From the NCBI RefSeq assembly GCF_003231305.1, contig NZ_QKVM01000050.1, positions 1-47,954 on the forward strand: 47,954 nucleotides of DNA, in the 5' to 3' direction. The DNA comes from Pseudomonas sichuanensis. Its GTDB lineage: Bacteria; Pseudomonadota; Gammaproteobacteria; Pseudomonadales; Pseudomonadaceae. Of this stretch, positions 1 through 8,282 are shown piece after piece. The notes beneath the pieces were generated by a model. That model searched no databases. It saw only the letters and a list, made by a program, of their open reading frames with translations, and was not told where the DNA came from. The position numbers were made by a program, and so were the translations under genes. The first letter of the stretch is position 1. Each line of letters starts with the position of its first letter.

Positions 1-13
1 GCAGAAGCCGCTA

Positions 14-1495
14 TCAGGCGATATTCGCCAGCAGCTTTTCCCACTCCTTGTTTTCCTTCTTCGACACGCCGCCCAGCAGGTCGATGGCCTGGCGCAGACG
101 GTAGCGGGTCAGGTCGGGGCCGAGGATTTCCATGGCATCGAGCACCGACACCGAGCTGGCCTGGCCAGTGATGGCGGCAAACATCAGTGGCATGGCATCG
201 CGCAACTTGAGCTCCAGCGACTCGACCACCGCCTGGATGCAGGCGGTGATGCGGTCTTTCTCCCATTGGCGCAGGCTTTCCAGCTTCCACAGGATCAGCT
301 GCATCACCTGGCGCACCTGGTCGGCCGACAGTTTCTTGCTCTCGAACAGCTTGGCGTCAAGCTTCAATGCACCTTCGAAGAAGAAGCCACCCAACGGAGC
401 AACTTGGCTGAAGGTTTCAACCCGGCCCTGCACGTGCGGGGCGATCTTCATCATGTAGTCGCTGTTGAAGGCCCACTTCTGCACGCGCGCGGCGAACTCT
501 TCCACCGGCAGCTCACGCAGCCACTGGCCGTTGAGCCAGGACAGCTTCTCGATGTCGAAGATCGGGCCACCCAGCGAGATGCGCGACAGGTCGAAGTGCT
601 CGACCATCTCCGCCAGCGAGAACTTCTCACGCTCGTCCGGCATCGACCAGCCCATGCGGCCCAGGTAGTTGAGCATCGCTTCGGGCATGAAGCCCATGCG
701 CTCGTAGAAGGTGACCGAGGTCGGGTTCTTGCGCTTGGACAGCTTGCTCTTGTCCGGGTTGCGCAGCAGCGGCATGTAGCACAGCTTGGGCTGCTCCCAA
801 CCGAAGTACTCGTACAGCTTGATCAGCTTGGGCGCCGAAGGCAGCCACTCTTCACCACGCAGTACATGGGTGATGCCCATCAGGTGATCGTCGACCACGT
901 TGGCCAGGAAGTACGTCGGCAGGCCGTCGTTCTTCATCAGCACCTGCATGTCCATGCGGTCCCACGGGATCTCGACATCGCCGCGCAGCATGTCCGGCAC
1001 CACGCAGATGCCTTCGCTCGGCACCTTCATGCGGATCACGTGCGGCTCGCCGGCAGCCAGGCGGCGCTGCACTTCTTCATCGCTCAGCAGCAGGGCGCGG
1101 CCGTCGTAGCGCGGGGTCTCGCCGCGGGCCATCTGCTCGGCACGCATCTGCTCCAGCTCTTCGGCGGTGCAGAAGCAGTAGAAGGCGTGGCCCGCATCGA
1201 CCAGCTCCTTGGCGTACTTGGCGTAGATTTCGCCACGCTCGCTCTGCCGGTAGGGGCCGTGCGGGCCGCCGACGTCCGGGCCTTCGTTCCATTCGATGCC
1301 GAGCCAGCGCAGGGCGTCGAAGATCTGCTGTTCCGACTCGCGGGTGGAGCGCAACTGGTCGGTGTCTTCGATACGCAGGATGAACTCACCGCCGTGCTGC
1401 TTGGCAAAGCAGTAGTTGAACAGGGCGATGTAGGCAGTGCCGACATGGGGGTCGCCAGTGGGCGATGGCGCGATACGCGTGCGAACGGTGGTCAT
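14..1495 (-). CDS. gltX: Glutamyl-tRNA synthetase
   Basis: Cytoplasmic class I aminoacyl-tRNA synthetase that charges tRNA-Glu with glutamate. The 493-residue product has the class I signature near its N terminus in the form PSPTGDPHVGTAY (the HIGH-equivalent) and a KLSKRKN loop (KMSKS-equivalent) around residue 250. The helical anticodon-binding domain follows. I chose the ATG at 1495 because the product then starts MTTVRTRIAPSP, as bacterial GltX proteins do. A longer open frame to 1579 would add 28 residues of low-quality sequence. The gene is divergent from the EmrA-like gene, with 143 bp between the two starts. Confidence 0.97.
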   Translation of the reverse strand: MTTVRTRIAPSPTGDPHVGTAYIALFNYCFAKQHGGEFILRIEDTDQLRSTRESEQQIFDALRWLGIEWNEGPDVGGPHGPYRQSERGEIYAKYAKELVDAGHAFYCFCTAEELEQMRAEQMARGETPRYDGRALLLSDEEVQRRLAAGEPHVIRMKVPSEGICVVPDMLRGDVEIPWDRMDMQVLMKNDGLPTYFLANVVDDHLMGITHVLRGEEWLPSAPKLIKLYEYFGWEQPKLCYMPLLRNPDKSKLSKRKNPTSVTFYERMGFMPEAMLNYLGRMGWSMPDEREKFSLAEMVEHFDLSRISLGGPIFDIEKLSWLNGQWLRELPVEEFAARVQKWAFNSDYMMKIAPHVQGRVETFSQVAPLGGFFFEGALKLDAKLFESKKLSADQVRQVMQLILWKLESLRQWEKDRITACIQAVVESLELKLRDAMPLMFAAITGQASSVSVLDAMEILGPDLTRYRLRQAIDLLGGVSKKENKEWEKLLANIA

Positions 1496-1579
1496 GGAGA
1501 GTCTCGAACGAAGATTCAAACAAAGGCGGGATGTTAGCAGGGAGCGGGCACTGGGCTCCAGCAATGGCGCTATCGTCAC

Positions 1580-1609
1580 TTGTGACGGTGCCGGTTGCGG
1601 TTGTTAAAT
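1580..1609 (+). promoter_or_regulatory. Candidate promoter of the efflux pair with an overlapping palindrome
   Basis: A -35-like TTGTGA (1580-1585) and a -10-like TTAAAT (1604-1609) are 18 bp apart, about 30 bp before the EmrA-like ATG. The inverted repeat CGTCAC-TT-GTGACG (1574-1587) covers the -35, where an operator would sit. Both elements are moderate matches, and the regulator is unknown. Confidence 0.4.
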
Positions 1610-1638
1610 TTGCTTACACTTTTGGAACCATAGTCCTC

Positions 1639-2694
1639 ATGCCCGCCCAACTCAAACGTCGCCTGCTGATCTTCATCACCCTGGTCGCACTGATCGCCCT
1701 CGCCTTCCTCGCCCACTGGTACTTCAAGGGGCGCTTCTTCGAGAGCACCGACAACGCCTATGTACAGGGCGAAATCACCCGCGTATCCAGCCAGCTCGGC
1801 GCGCGCATCGATGACGTAAAGGTGGAAGACAACCAGCACGTCAACAAGGGCGACCTGCTGGTACGCCTTGAAGCGGCCGACTTCGAACTGGCCGTGGCCC
1901 GCGCCCGCGCCGCGCTGGCTACTCGCGAAGCGGAACGGGTGCAGGCGCAGAGCCGGCTGGCACAGCAAGGCAGCCTGATTGCCGCCGGCCAGGCCCAGGT
2001 GGCCGCCAACCAGGCCAGCTTCGACCGCTCGCAGCTCGACCTCAATCGCGCCCAGGCCCTGCGCAAGCCTGGCTTCGTTTCCGAAGAGCGGGTCACCACC
2101 CTCTCGGCGGAGAGCCATGTGGCCCGCTCCCAGGTGGACAAGGCCCAGGCCGACCTCAAGGGCCAGCGCCAGCAGGTTGACGCCCTGAGCGCCGAACTCA
2201 AGCGCCTCGATGCGCAGATTGCCAATGCCCGCGCCGACCTGGCGCAGGCCGAGATCAACCTGACCCGCTGCGAGATCCACGCGCCGATCAGCGGCACCAT
2301 CGGCCAGCGCAGCGCGCGCAACGGCCAGGTGGTGCAGGCCGGCGCCTACCTGCTGTCGATCGTTCCGGACCAGGACATCTGGGTGCAGGCCAACTTCAAG
2401 GAAACCCAGATCGGCAAGATGCACCCTGGCCAGCGCGCCGAACTGCTGTTCGACAGCTACCCCGACACCCCGATCGAAGGCCGCGTCGACAGCCTGTTCG
2501 CCGCATCCGGGGCACAGTTCAGCCTGCTGCCGCCAGACAACGCCACCGGCAACTTCACCAAGGTGGTGCAGCGCATTCCGGTCAAGCTGACCTTCGCCGC
2601 CGACAACCCGCTGCATGGCCGCATCCGCCCGGGCATGTCGGTGACGGCCACCGTCGACCTGCGCAGCCAGGACGACAGCCGCGATGGCCGGTGA
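1639..2694 (+). CDS. EmrA/HlyD-family membrane fusion protein
   Basis: Periplasmic adaptor subunit of a drug-efflux pump, expected to link the inner-membrane transporter encoded next to an outer-membrane channel. The 351-residue product has a short cytoplasmic N terminus and one membrane anchor (about residues 8-28). A biotinyl-lipoyl-like half domain follows (STDNAYVQGEITRVSSQ), then a long Ala/Gln/Arg-rich coiled-coil hairpin (about residues 90-210), the second lipoyl half (APISGTIGQRSARNGQ) and a beta-barrel. I start at ATG 1639 because the anchor then lies at the N terminus; the frame is open further upstream to 1465. It overlaps the transporter gene by 11 bp, so the two are translationally coupled. 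The substrate cannot be read from the sequence. Confidence 0.9.
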   Translation: MPAQLKRRLLIFITLVALIALAFLAHWYFKGRFFESTDNAYVQGEITRVSSQLGARIDDVKVEDNQHVNKGDLLVRLEAADFELAVARARAALATREAERVQAQSRLAQQGSLIAAGQAQVAANQASFDRSQLDLNRAQALRKPGFVSEERVTTLSAESHVARSQVDKAQADLKGQRQQVDALSAELKRLDAQIANARADLAQAEINLTRCEIHAPISGTIGQRSARNGQVVQAGAYLLSIVPDQDIWVQANFKETQIGKMHPGQRAELLFDSYPDTPIEGRVDSLFAASGAQFSLLPPDNATGNFTKVVQRIPVKLTFAADNPLHGRIRPGMSVTATVDLRSQDDSRDGR

Positions 2695-4234
2695 CCAACT
2701 GCTGCGGCCCAGCGCAGAGCCCACCCGGCGCGACTGGATCGCGGTGATGAGCGTGATGCTCGGCGCCTTCATGGCGGTGTTGGACATCCAGATCACCAAC
2801 TCTTCGCTCAAGGACATCCAGGGCGCGCTGTCGGCCACCCTCGAGGAAGGCTCGTGGATCTCCACCTCCTACCTGGTGGCCGAGATCATCATGATCCCGC
2901 TGACCGCCTGGCTGGTGCAGCTGCTGTCGGCCCGGCGCCTGGCGGTGTGGGTGTCGCTGGGTTTCCTGGCCTCGTCGCTGCTGTGCTCGATGGCCTGGAA
3001 CCTGGAAAGCATGATCGTGTTCCGCGCCCTGCAGGGCTTCACCGGCGGCGCACTGATCCCGCTGGCGTTCACCCTGACGTTGATCAAGCTGCCGGAGCAC
3101 CACCGCGCCAAGGGCATGGCCATGTTCGCCATGACCGCCACCTTCGCCCCGTCGATCGGCCCGACCCTGGGTGGCTGGCTGACCGAAAACTGGGGCTGGG
3201 AATACATCTTCTACATCAACATCCCGCCGGGGCTGCTGATGATTGCCGGGCTGATGTACGGGCTGGAAAAGAAAGAAGCCCACTGGGAGCTGCTGAAAAG
3301 CACCGACTACGCCGGGATCGTTAGCCTGGGCTTGGGCCTGGGCTGCCTGCAGGTGTTCCTTGAAGAAGGCCACCGCAAGGACTGGCTGGAATCCAGCCTG
3401 ATCGTCAGCCTGGGCAGTGTCGCCCTGGTCAGCCTGATCCTGTTCGTGATCCTGCAGCTGTCCCGCCCGCACCCGCTGATCAACCTGCGTATCCTCGGCA
3501 ACCGCAACTTCGGTTTATCCAGCATCGCCAGCCTGGGCATGGGTGTGGGGCTGTACGGTTCGATCTACCTGCTGCCGCTGTATCTGGCACAGATCCAGGG
3601 CTACAACGCCCTGCAGATCGGCGAGGTGATCATGTGGATGGGGGTGCCGCAGCTGTTCCTGATTCCACTGGTGCCGCTGCTGATGAAGGTGATCTCGCCG
3701 AAGCTGCTGTGCGCCCTGGGCTTTTGCCTGTTTGGTGTGGCCAGTTTCAGTTCGGGGGTGCTCAACCCGGACTTCGCCGGGCCGCAGTTCAACCAGATCC
3801 AGGTGATCCGCGCCCTTGGCCAGCCGATGATCATGGTGACCATCTCGCTGATCGCCACCGCCTACATCCAACCCCAGGATGCGGGGTCAGCGTCGAGCCT
3901 GTTCAACATCCTGCGCAACCTCGGCGGCGCGATTGGCATCGCCTTGCTGGCGACCTTGCTGGATGCGCGGGCCAAGGTGTACTTCGACTACCTGCGTGAG
4001 GCGCTGGTGCCGAGCAATCCGCAAGTGGCCGAGCGCCTGGCGCAACTCACCGAGCGGTTGGGCAACGACACCGCGGCGCTGGGCAAGCTCAGTGAGATCA
4101 CCCACCAGCAGGCGATGATCATGGCCTACAACGATGCGTTCCACTTCGTCGGGATTGGGTTGGCGGTGAGCATGCTGGCGGTGTTGTTGACACGCAAGTT
4201 GCCGCAGGGGTTGAAGGCAGGGGAAGCGCACTGA
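2684..4234 (+). CDS. EmrB-like DHA2-family MFS drug transporter
   Basis: Proton-driven multidrug exporter of the DHA2 (14-transmembrane) branch of the major facilitator superfamily, located in the inner membrane. The 516-residue protein begins with a hydrophilic stretch and then MLGAFMAVLDIQITNSSL, the typical DHA2 motif D1 in helix 1. It also has the RALQGFTGG and GPTLGGWLTENWGWEYIF (motif C/antiporter region) signatures. Its start lies inside the end of the upstream adaptor gene, so the pair forms an EmrAB-type tripartite pump lacking a local outer-membrane component. The next gene, uvrB, is convergent, and a REP pair lies between them. Confidence 0.92.
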   Translation: MAGDQLLRPSAEPTRRDWIAVMSVMLGAFMAVLDIQITNSSLKDIQGALSATLEEGSWISTSYLVAEIIMIPLTAWLVQLLSARRLAVWVSLGFLASSLLCSMAWNLESMIVFRALQGFTGGALIPLAFTLTLIKLPEHHRAKGMAMFAMTATFAPSIGPTLGGWLTENWGWEYIFYINIPPGLLMIAGLMYGLEKKEAHWELLKSTDYAGIVSLGLGLGCLQVFLEEGHRKDWLESSLIVSLGSVALVSLILFVILQLSRPHPLINLRILGNRNFGLSSIASLGMGVGLYGSIYLLPLYLAQIQGYNALQIGEVIMWMGVPQLFLIPLVPLLMKVISPKLLCALGFCLFGVASFSSGVLNPDFAGPQFNQIQVIRALGQPMIMVTISLIATAYIQPQDAGSASSLFNILRNLGGAIGIALLATLLDARAKVYFDYLREALVPSNPQVAERLAQLTERLGNDTAALGKLSEITHQQAMIMAYNDAFHFVGIGLAVSMLAVLLTRKLPQGLKAGEAH

Positions 4235-4260
4235 CGGGTACCGAACATGGGTAATGCGCT

Positions 4261-4349
4261 GGCTTCTTCGCGGGTAAACCCGCTCCCACAGGCAGCGGGT
4301 AACCTGTGGGAGCGGCGGTTCGGCGCCCCGATTTATCCGCGAAGAAGCC
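4261..4349. repeat. REP element pair (inverted), P. putida type
   Basis: Two REP arms face each other. The left arm, 4261-4292, reads GGCTTCTTCGCGGG... and includes the CCCGCTCCCACAGG core. The right arm, about 4302-4349, starts with CCTGTGGGAGCGG and ends in CCGCGAAGAAGCC. They lie between two convergent genes, the usual REP position, and could help end transcription or protect 3' ends. Confidence 0.85.
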
Positions 4350-4367
4350 AACACCGATACCGGCTGC

Positions 4368-6383
4368 TCAGCTGGCGATCAGGCGCTCGCGCAGCTTGCC
4401 GATCTCGTCGCGCAACTGCGCGGCGGCCTCGAACTCCAGGTCGCGGGCGAATTGGAACATCTTCTCTTCCAACTGTTTGATGCGTTTGGTGATCTCGGCC
4501 GGGGTCTGCAACTCGGCTTCGTAACGCCCGGCCTCCTCTGCCGCCTTGGCCATGCCCTTGCGCTTCTTGCTGCGCGCACCGGGCACGGTGGCACCTTCCA
4601 TGATGTCGGTGATGTCCTTGACCACACCCTTGGGCACGATGCCGTTGGCTTCGTTAAATGCAACCTGCTTGGCCCGGCGCCGCTCGGTCTCGTCGATGGC
4701 GCGCTGCATGGAACCGGTGATGTTGTCGGCGTAGAGGATTGCCTTGCCGTTGAGGTTGCGCGCCGCACGGCCAATGGTCTGGATCAGCGAGCGCTCGGAA
4801 CGCAGGAAACCTTCCTTGTCGGCATCGAGGATGGCCACCAGCGACACTTCCGGCATGTCCAGGCCTTCGCGCAGCAGGTTGATGCCCACCAATACGTCGA
4901 AGGTGCCCAGGCGCAGGTCGCGGATGATCTCCACCCGCTCGACAGTGTCGATGTCCGAATGCAGGTAGCGTACCCGCACATCGTGATCGGCCAGGTAGTC
5001 GGTGAGGTCTTCGGCCATGCGCTTGGTCAGGGTGGTGGCCAGCACCCGCTCGCCCAGGGCGACGCGCTTGCCGATTTCCGACAGCAGGTCGTCCACCTGG
5101 GTAAGCGCGGGACGCACTTCGACCTGCGGGTCGACCAGGCCGGTGGGGCGCACCACCTGCTCGACCACGCGCCCGGCGTGCTCAGCTTCATAAGGGCCGG
5201 GCGTTGCGGAAACGAAGATGGTCTGCGGGCTGACCGCCTCCCACTCGTCGAAGCGCATGGGGCGGTTGTCCAGTGCCGATGGCATGCGGAAGCCGTACTC
5301 CACCAGCGTTTCCTTGCGCGAGCGGTCGCCTTTGTACATGGCGCCGACCTGGGGCACGGAAACGTGGGATTCGTCGATCACCAGCAGTGCATCCGCCGGC
5401 AGGTAGTCGTACAGCGTGGGTGGCGGCGCACCGGCCGGACGCCCGGAAAGATAGCGCGAGTAGTTTTCGATGCCGTTGCAGTAACCCAGTTCGAGGATCA
5501 TCTCCAGGTCGAAGCGAGTGCGCTGCTCCAGGCGCTGAGCTTCGACCAGCTTGTTGTGCTTGTGCAGGTACTCCAGGCGCTCCTTGAGCTCTTCCTTGAT
5601 GCCCTCCACCGCTTCGAGCAGCGTTTCGCGCGGCGTGACGTAGTGCGACTTGGGGTAGAAGGTGAAGCGCGGCAGCTTGCGGATCACCTCGCCGGTCAGC
5701 GGGTCGAAGGCGGCGATGTTCTCCACCTCGTCATCGAACAGTTCGATGCGGATGGCCTCCAGGTCCGATTCGGCCGGGAACACGTCGATCACATCGCCAC
5801 GCACGCGGAAGGTGGCGCGGGCGAAGTCCATCTCGTTGCGGGTGTACTGCAGCTCGGTCAGGCGCCGCAGCAACGCACGCTGGTCGAGCTGGTCGCCACG
5901 GTCGACGTGCAGGACCATCTTCAAGTACGCCTCGGGGCTGCCCAGGCCATAGATGCACGACACGGTGGTGACGATGATCGCGTCGCGCCGCTCCAGCAAC
6001 GCCTTGGTCGCCGACAGGCGCATCTGCTCGATATGGTCGTTGATCGAGGCATCCTTCTCGATGAAGGTGTCCGACGACGGCACGTAGGCTTCGGGCTGGT
6101 AGTAGTCGTAGTAGGAGACGAAGTACTCGACCGCGTTGTTCGGGAAGAACGCCTTGAACTCGCCGTAAAGCTGCGCCGCCAGGGTCTTGTTCGGCGCCAG
6201 CACCAGGGTCGGGCGCTGCACCTGCTGGATGACGTTGGCGATGCTGAAGGTCTTGCCCGAGCCGGTCACGCCCAGCAGCGTCTGGTGCGAAAGCCCGGCC
6301 TCGATGCCCTCGACCATCTGGCGGATGGCCTCGGGCTGGTCGCCGGCCGGCTGGAATCGGGTGACGAGCTGGAACTCGGACAT
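4368..6383 (-). CDS. uvrB: UvrABC excinuclease subunit B
   Basis: Damage-verification helicase-like subunit of nucleotide excision repair; it is loaded by UvrA2 and recruits UvrC. The full-length 671-residue product has Walker A (GVTGSGKTF) near residue 40 and the aromatic-rich beta-hairpin region (YYDYYQPEAYVPSSDTFIEK) near residue 95. The DESH Walker B follows around residue 340, then helicase motifs IV-VI (LREGLDMPE, QTIGRAARN). A C-terminal UVR domain (about residues 630-665) is the UvrC contact. The ATG at 6383 gives the conserved start MSEFQLVTRFQPAGDQ. A LexA-like box lies 26 bp upstream. Downstream, it converges on the efflux pair. Confidence 0.98.
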   Translation of the reverse strand: MSEFQLVTRFQPAGDQPEAIRQMVEGIEAGLSHQTLLGVTGSGKTFSIANVIQQVQRPTLVLAPNKTLAAQLYGEFKAFFPNNAVEYFVSYYDYYQPEAYVPSSDTFIEKDASINDHIEQMRLSATKALLERRDAIIVTTVSCIYGLGSPEAYLKMVLHVDRGDQLDQRALLRRLTELQYTRNEMDFARATFRVRGDVIDVFPAESDLEAIRIELFDDEVENIAAFDPLTGEVIRKLPRFTFYPKSHYVTPRETLLEAVEGIKEELKERLEYLHKHNKLVEAQRLEQRTRFDLEMILELGYCNGIENYSRYLSGRPAGAPPPTLYDYLPADALLVIDESHVSVPQVGAMYKGDRSRKETLVEYGFRMPSALDNRPMRFDEWEAVSPQTIFVSATPGPYEAEHAGRVVEQVVRPTGLVDPQVEVRPALTQVDDLLSEIGKRVALGERVLATTLTKRMAEDLTDYLADHDVRVRYLHSDIDTVERVEIIRDLRLGTFDVLVGINLLREGLDMPEVSLVAILDADKEGFLRSERSLIQTIGRAARNLNGKAILYADNITGSMQRAIDETERRRAKQVAFNEANGIVPKGVVKDITDIMEGATVPGARSKKRKGMAKAAEEAGRYEAELQTPAEITKRIKQLEEKMFQFARDLEFEAAAQLRDEIGKLRERLIAS

Positions 6384-6409
6384 GACGGACCTCGTGAATG
6401 TCGCGGCAA

Positions 6410-6425
6410 CTGTAAATTTAGCCAG
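6410..6425 (-). promoter_or_regulatory. LexA-like SOS box upstream of uvrB
   Basis: The 16-mer CTGTAAATTTAGCCAG keeps both CTG and CAG ends with the correct 10 bp AT-rich spacing of a gammaproteobacterial LexA site. It is imperfect in the right arm. It lies 26 bp before the uvrB start codon, where it could block transcription. LexA control of uvrB is established in E. coli; for this strain it is inferred. Confidence 0.45.
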
Positions 6426-6583
6426 TAGTCTATACGCAAATGCGCCCGCCGGGCGCGGCTTTCAAGCCCGGCCCGGCAGCCTGCATGGCAATGGACCGGG
6501 CAATTCGACCAATGGTCGAAAAATATTTGCGCAAACAACTGGAAAAGCTGCGCCAGACTGTCGCAGTGACCGGGCGGTATCAC

Positions 6584-6589
6584 TATACT
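6584..6589 (+). promoter_or_regulatory. tyrB: Candidate -10 element of tyrB
   Basis: TATACT is a close match to the sigma-70 -10 and lies 84 bp before the tyrB ATG. The -35 region 17 bp upstream (TCGCAG) is poor, so this is only a partial promoter call. Confidence 0.35.
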
Positions 6590-6672
6590 GACTCCCCGTT
6601 TGTGCACCGCTTCAGTGCATTCGGCTGGAGCGTGGCAACCCCTATCACTCTCCTATCCGAGCCAAGGTAACA

Positions 6673-7869
6673 ATGAGCCTGTTTTCCGCTGTCGAGCTGG
6701 CACCCCGCGACCCTATCCTGGGCCTCAACGAAGCATTCAATGCCGACCCACGTACCGACAAGGTCAACCTGGGCGTAGGTGTGTACTGCAATGAGGAAGG
6801 CCGCATTCCGCTGCTGCGCGCGGTGATCGAAGCCGAGACTCAGCGTGCCGCCCAGCACGCCTCCCGCGGCTACCTGCCGATCGATGGCATCGCGCAGTAC
6901 GACCAGGCCGTGCAAAAGCTGATTTTCGGCGCCCAATCGCCACTGCTGGCCGCCGGCCGCGTAGTGACCGTGCAGGCTGTCGGCGGTACCGGCGCGCTCA
7001 AGATCGGTGCCGACTTCCTCAAGCGCCTGGCGCCGGGCGCCGTGGTTGCCATCAGCGACCCGAGCTGGGAAAACCACCGCGCACTGTTCGAGACCGCAGG
7101 CTTCCCGGTACAGAACTACCGTTACTACGACGCCGCCAGCCACGACGTCAACCGTGCCGGCATGCTCGAAGACCTGAACAACCTGCCCTCCGGCTCGATC
7201 ATCGTGCTGCACGCCTGCTGCCACAACCCGACCGGCGTCGACCTGTCGCTGGACGACTGGAAGAACGTGCTGGAAGTGGTCAAGGCCAAAGGCCACGTGC
7301 CGTTCCTCGACATGGCCTACCAGGGCTTTGGCGACGGCATCGCCGAAGACGCCTTCGCCGTGCGCCTGTTCGCCGAGTCGGGCCTGGAGTTCTTCGTGTC
7401 CAGCTCGTTCTCCAAGTCGTTCTCGCTGTACGGCGAGCGCGTCGGCGCGCTGTCGATCGTCACCGCCTCGAAAGACGAGAGCACCCGCGTGCTGTCGCAG
7501 GTCAAGCGCGTGATCCGCACCACCTACTCCAACCCGCCGACCCACGGCGCGACCATCGTCGCCACCGTGCTGAACAGCCCTGAGCTGTGCCAGATGTGGG
7601 AAGCCGAACTGGCCGAGATGCGCACCCGCATCCATGGCATGCGCAAGCAGATGGTCGAGTTGCTGGCCGAGTACGGTGCCAAGCGCGACTTCAGCTTCGT
7701 TGGCCGCCAGGCCGGCATGTTCTCCTACTCCGGCCTGACCGTGGAGCAAGTGGCACGCCTGAAGAACGAGTTCGGCATCTATGCCCTGGACACCGGCCGC
7801 ATCGCTGTCGCAGCCCTGAACCAGAGCAACATCCACGTGGTCACCAAGGCCATCGTAGAAGTACTGTAA
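6673..7869 (+). CDS. tyrB: Aromatic-amino-acid/aspartate aminotransferase
   Basis: PLP-dependent class I aminotransferase, subgroup I-alpha, exchanging amino groups between tyrosine, phenylalanine or aspartate and 2-oxoglutarate. The 398-residue length fits TyrB/AspC. Visible features are VNLGVGVYCNEEG (substrate loop), the HACCHNPTGVD motif, the DMAYQGFGDG strand with the cofactor Asp/Tyr, and the PLP lysine in SSSFSKSFSLYGERVG. A C-terminal substrate-binding Arg lies in the GLTVEQVARL/TGRIAVAALN region. Sequence alone does not settle the preference between aromatic substrates and aspartate. The start MSLFSAVELAPRDPILGL is conserved. A stem-loop and tRNA-Asn follow. Confidence 0.95.
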   Translation: MSLFSAVELAPRDPILGLNEAFNADPRTDKVNLGVGVYCNEEGRIPLLRAVIEAETQRAAQHASRGYLPIDGIAQYDQAVQKLIFGAQSPLLAAGRVVTVQAVGGTGALKIGADFLKRLAPGAVVAISDPSWENHRALFETAGFPVQNYRYYDAASHDVNRAGMLEDLNNLPSGSIIVLHACCHNPTGVDLSLDDWKNVLEVVKAKGHVPFLDMAYQGFGDGIAEDAFAVRLFAESGLEFFVSSSFSKSFSLYGERVGALSIVTASKDESTRVLSQVKRVIRTTYSNPPTHGATIVATVLNSPELCQMWEAELAEMRTRIHGMRKQMVELLAEYGAKRDFSFVGRQAGMFSYSGLTVEQVARLKNEFGIYALDTGRIAVAALNQSNIHVVTKAIVEVL

Positions 7870-7880
7870 CTCCTTGATTG

Positions 7881-7906
7881 CCAAGGGGAAGCTTGACTTC
7901 CCCCTG
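7881..7906 (+). terminator. Stem-loop after tyrB without a U-tract
   Basis: An 11 bp near-perfect stem (CCAAGGGGAAG / CTTCCCCCTGG) starts 11 bp after the tyrB stop. It has no T-run, so it may attenuate or protect the 3' end rather than terminate efficiently. It overlaps the -35 of the tRNA promoter. Confidence 0.4.
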
Positions 7907-7920
7907 GCAACCGGTAAGAT
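7893..7920 (+). promoter_or_regulatory. Promoter of tRNA-Asn
   Basis: TTGACT (7893-7898) and TAAGAT (7915-7920) are 16 bp apart. The -10 ends 10 bp before the mature tRNA 5' end, which fits a short 5' leader trimmed by RNase P. Confidence 0.6.
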
Positions 7921-7930
7921 ACGCCGAAAT

Positions 7931-8006
7931 TCCGCGATAGCTCAGTCGGTAGAGCAAATGACTGTTAATCATTGGGTCCCTGGTTCGAGTCCAGGTCGCG
8001 GAGCCA
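7931..8006 (+). tRNA. tRNA-Asn(GTT)
   Basis: A 76-nt gene folds into a full cloverleaf. The acceptor stem pairs TCCGCGA with TCGCGGA, the D-arm is GCTC/GAGC, and the anticodon loop CTGTTAA carries GTT at 7964-7966. The T-arm contains GGTTCGAGTCC and the discriminator is G. CCA is encoded at 8004-8006. It has its own promoter and a strong terminator. Confidence 0.98.
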
Positions 8007-8051
8007 AACAGCGTTGCAAAGATTGCCTCCACAGTCTTTGAACACCCGAAG

Positions 8052-8076
8052 AACCCGCCGCCTGGCGGGTTTTTTC
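8052..8076 (+). terminator. Rho-independent terminator of tRNA-Asn
   Basis: The perfect 8 bp stem AACCCGCC/GGCGGGTT has a 4-nt loop and runs into six T residues. It lies 45 bp after the tRNA. Confidence 0.93.
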
Positions 8077-8282
8077 GTTTTGCCGTGTAGCTGCTTGCCG
8101 CTGCTTCCAACCGTGTGAACGCTCTCAATGGCCAGCCCAAATCAGCTTGCCCGTGGCAACGCCTGCACTGTCTCGCCAACCAGGTAGGCACTGCCGGTTC
8201 TTTTGCACACGCCCCTTGTTTTCCAAGTGCCCTGAACTATCGTCTGCATGCGCATCCGGCGCCTCAACGACAGGGAGTCAAG

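Noticed and set aside
4452..6428. Open frame of 658 codons antisense to uvrB
   Set aside because: His/Val/Gln-rich shadow of a high-GC gene; uvrB on the other strand is full length with all motifs.
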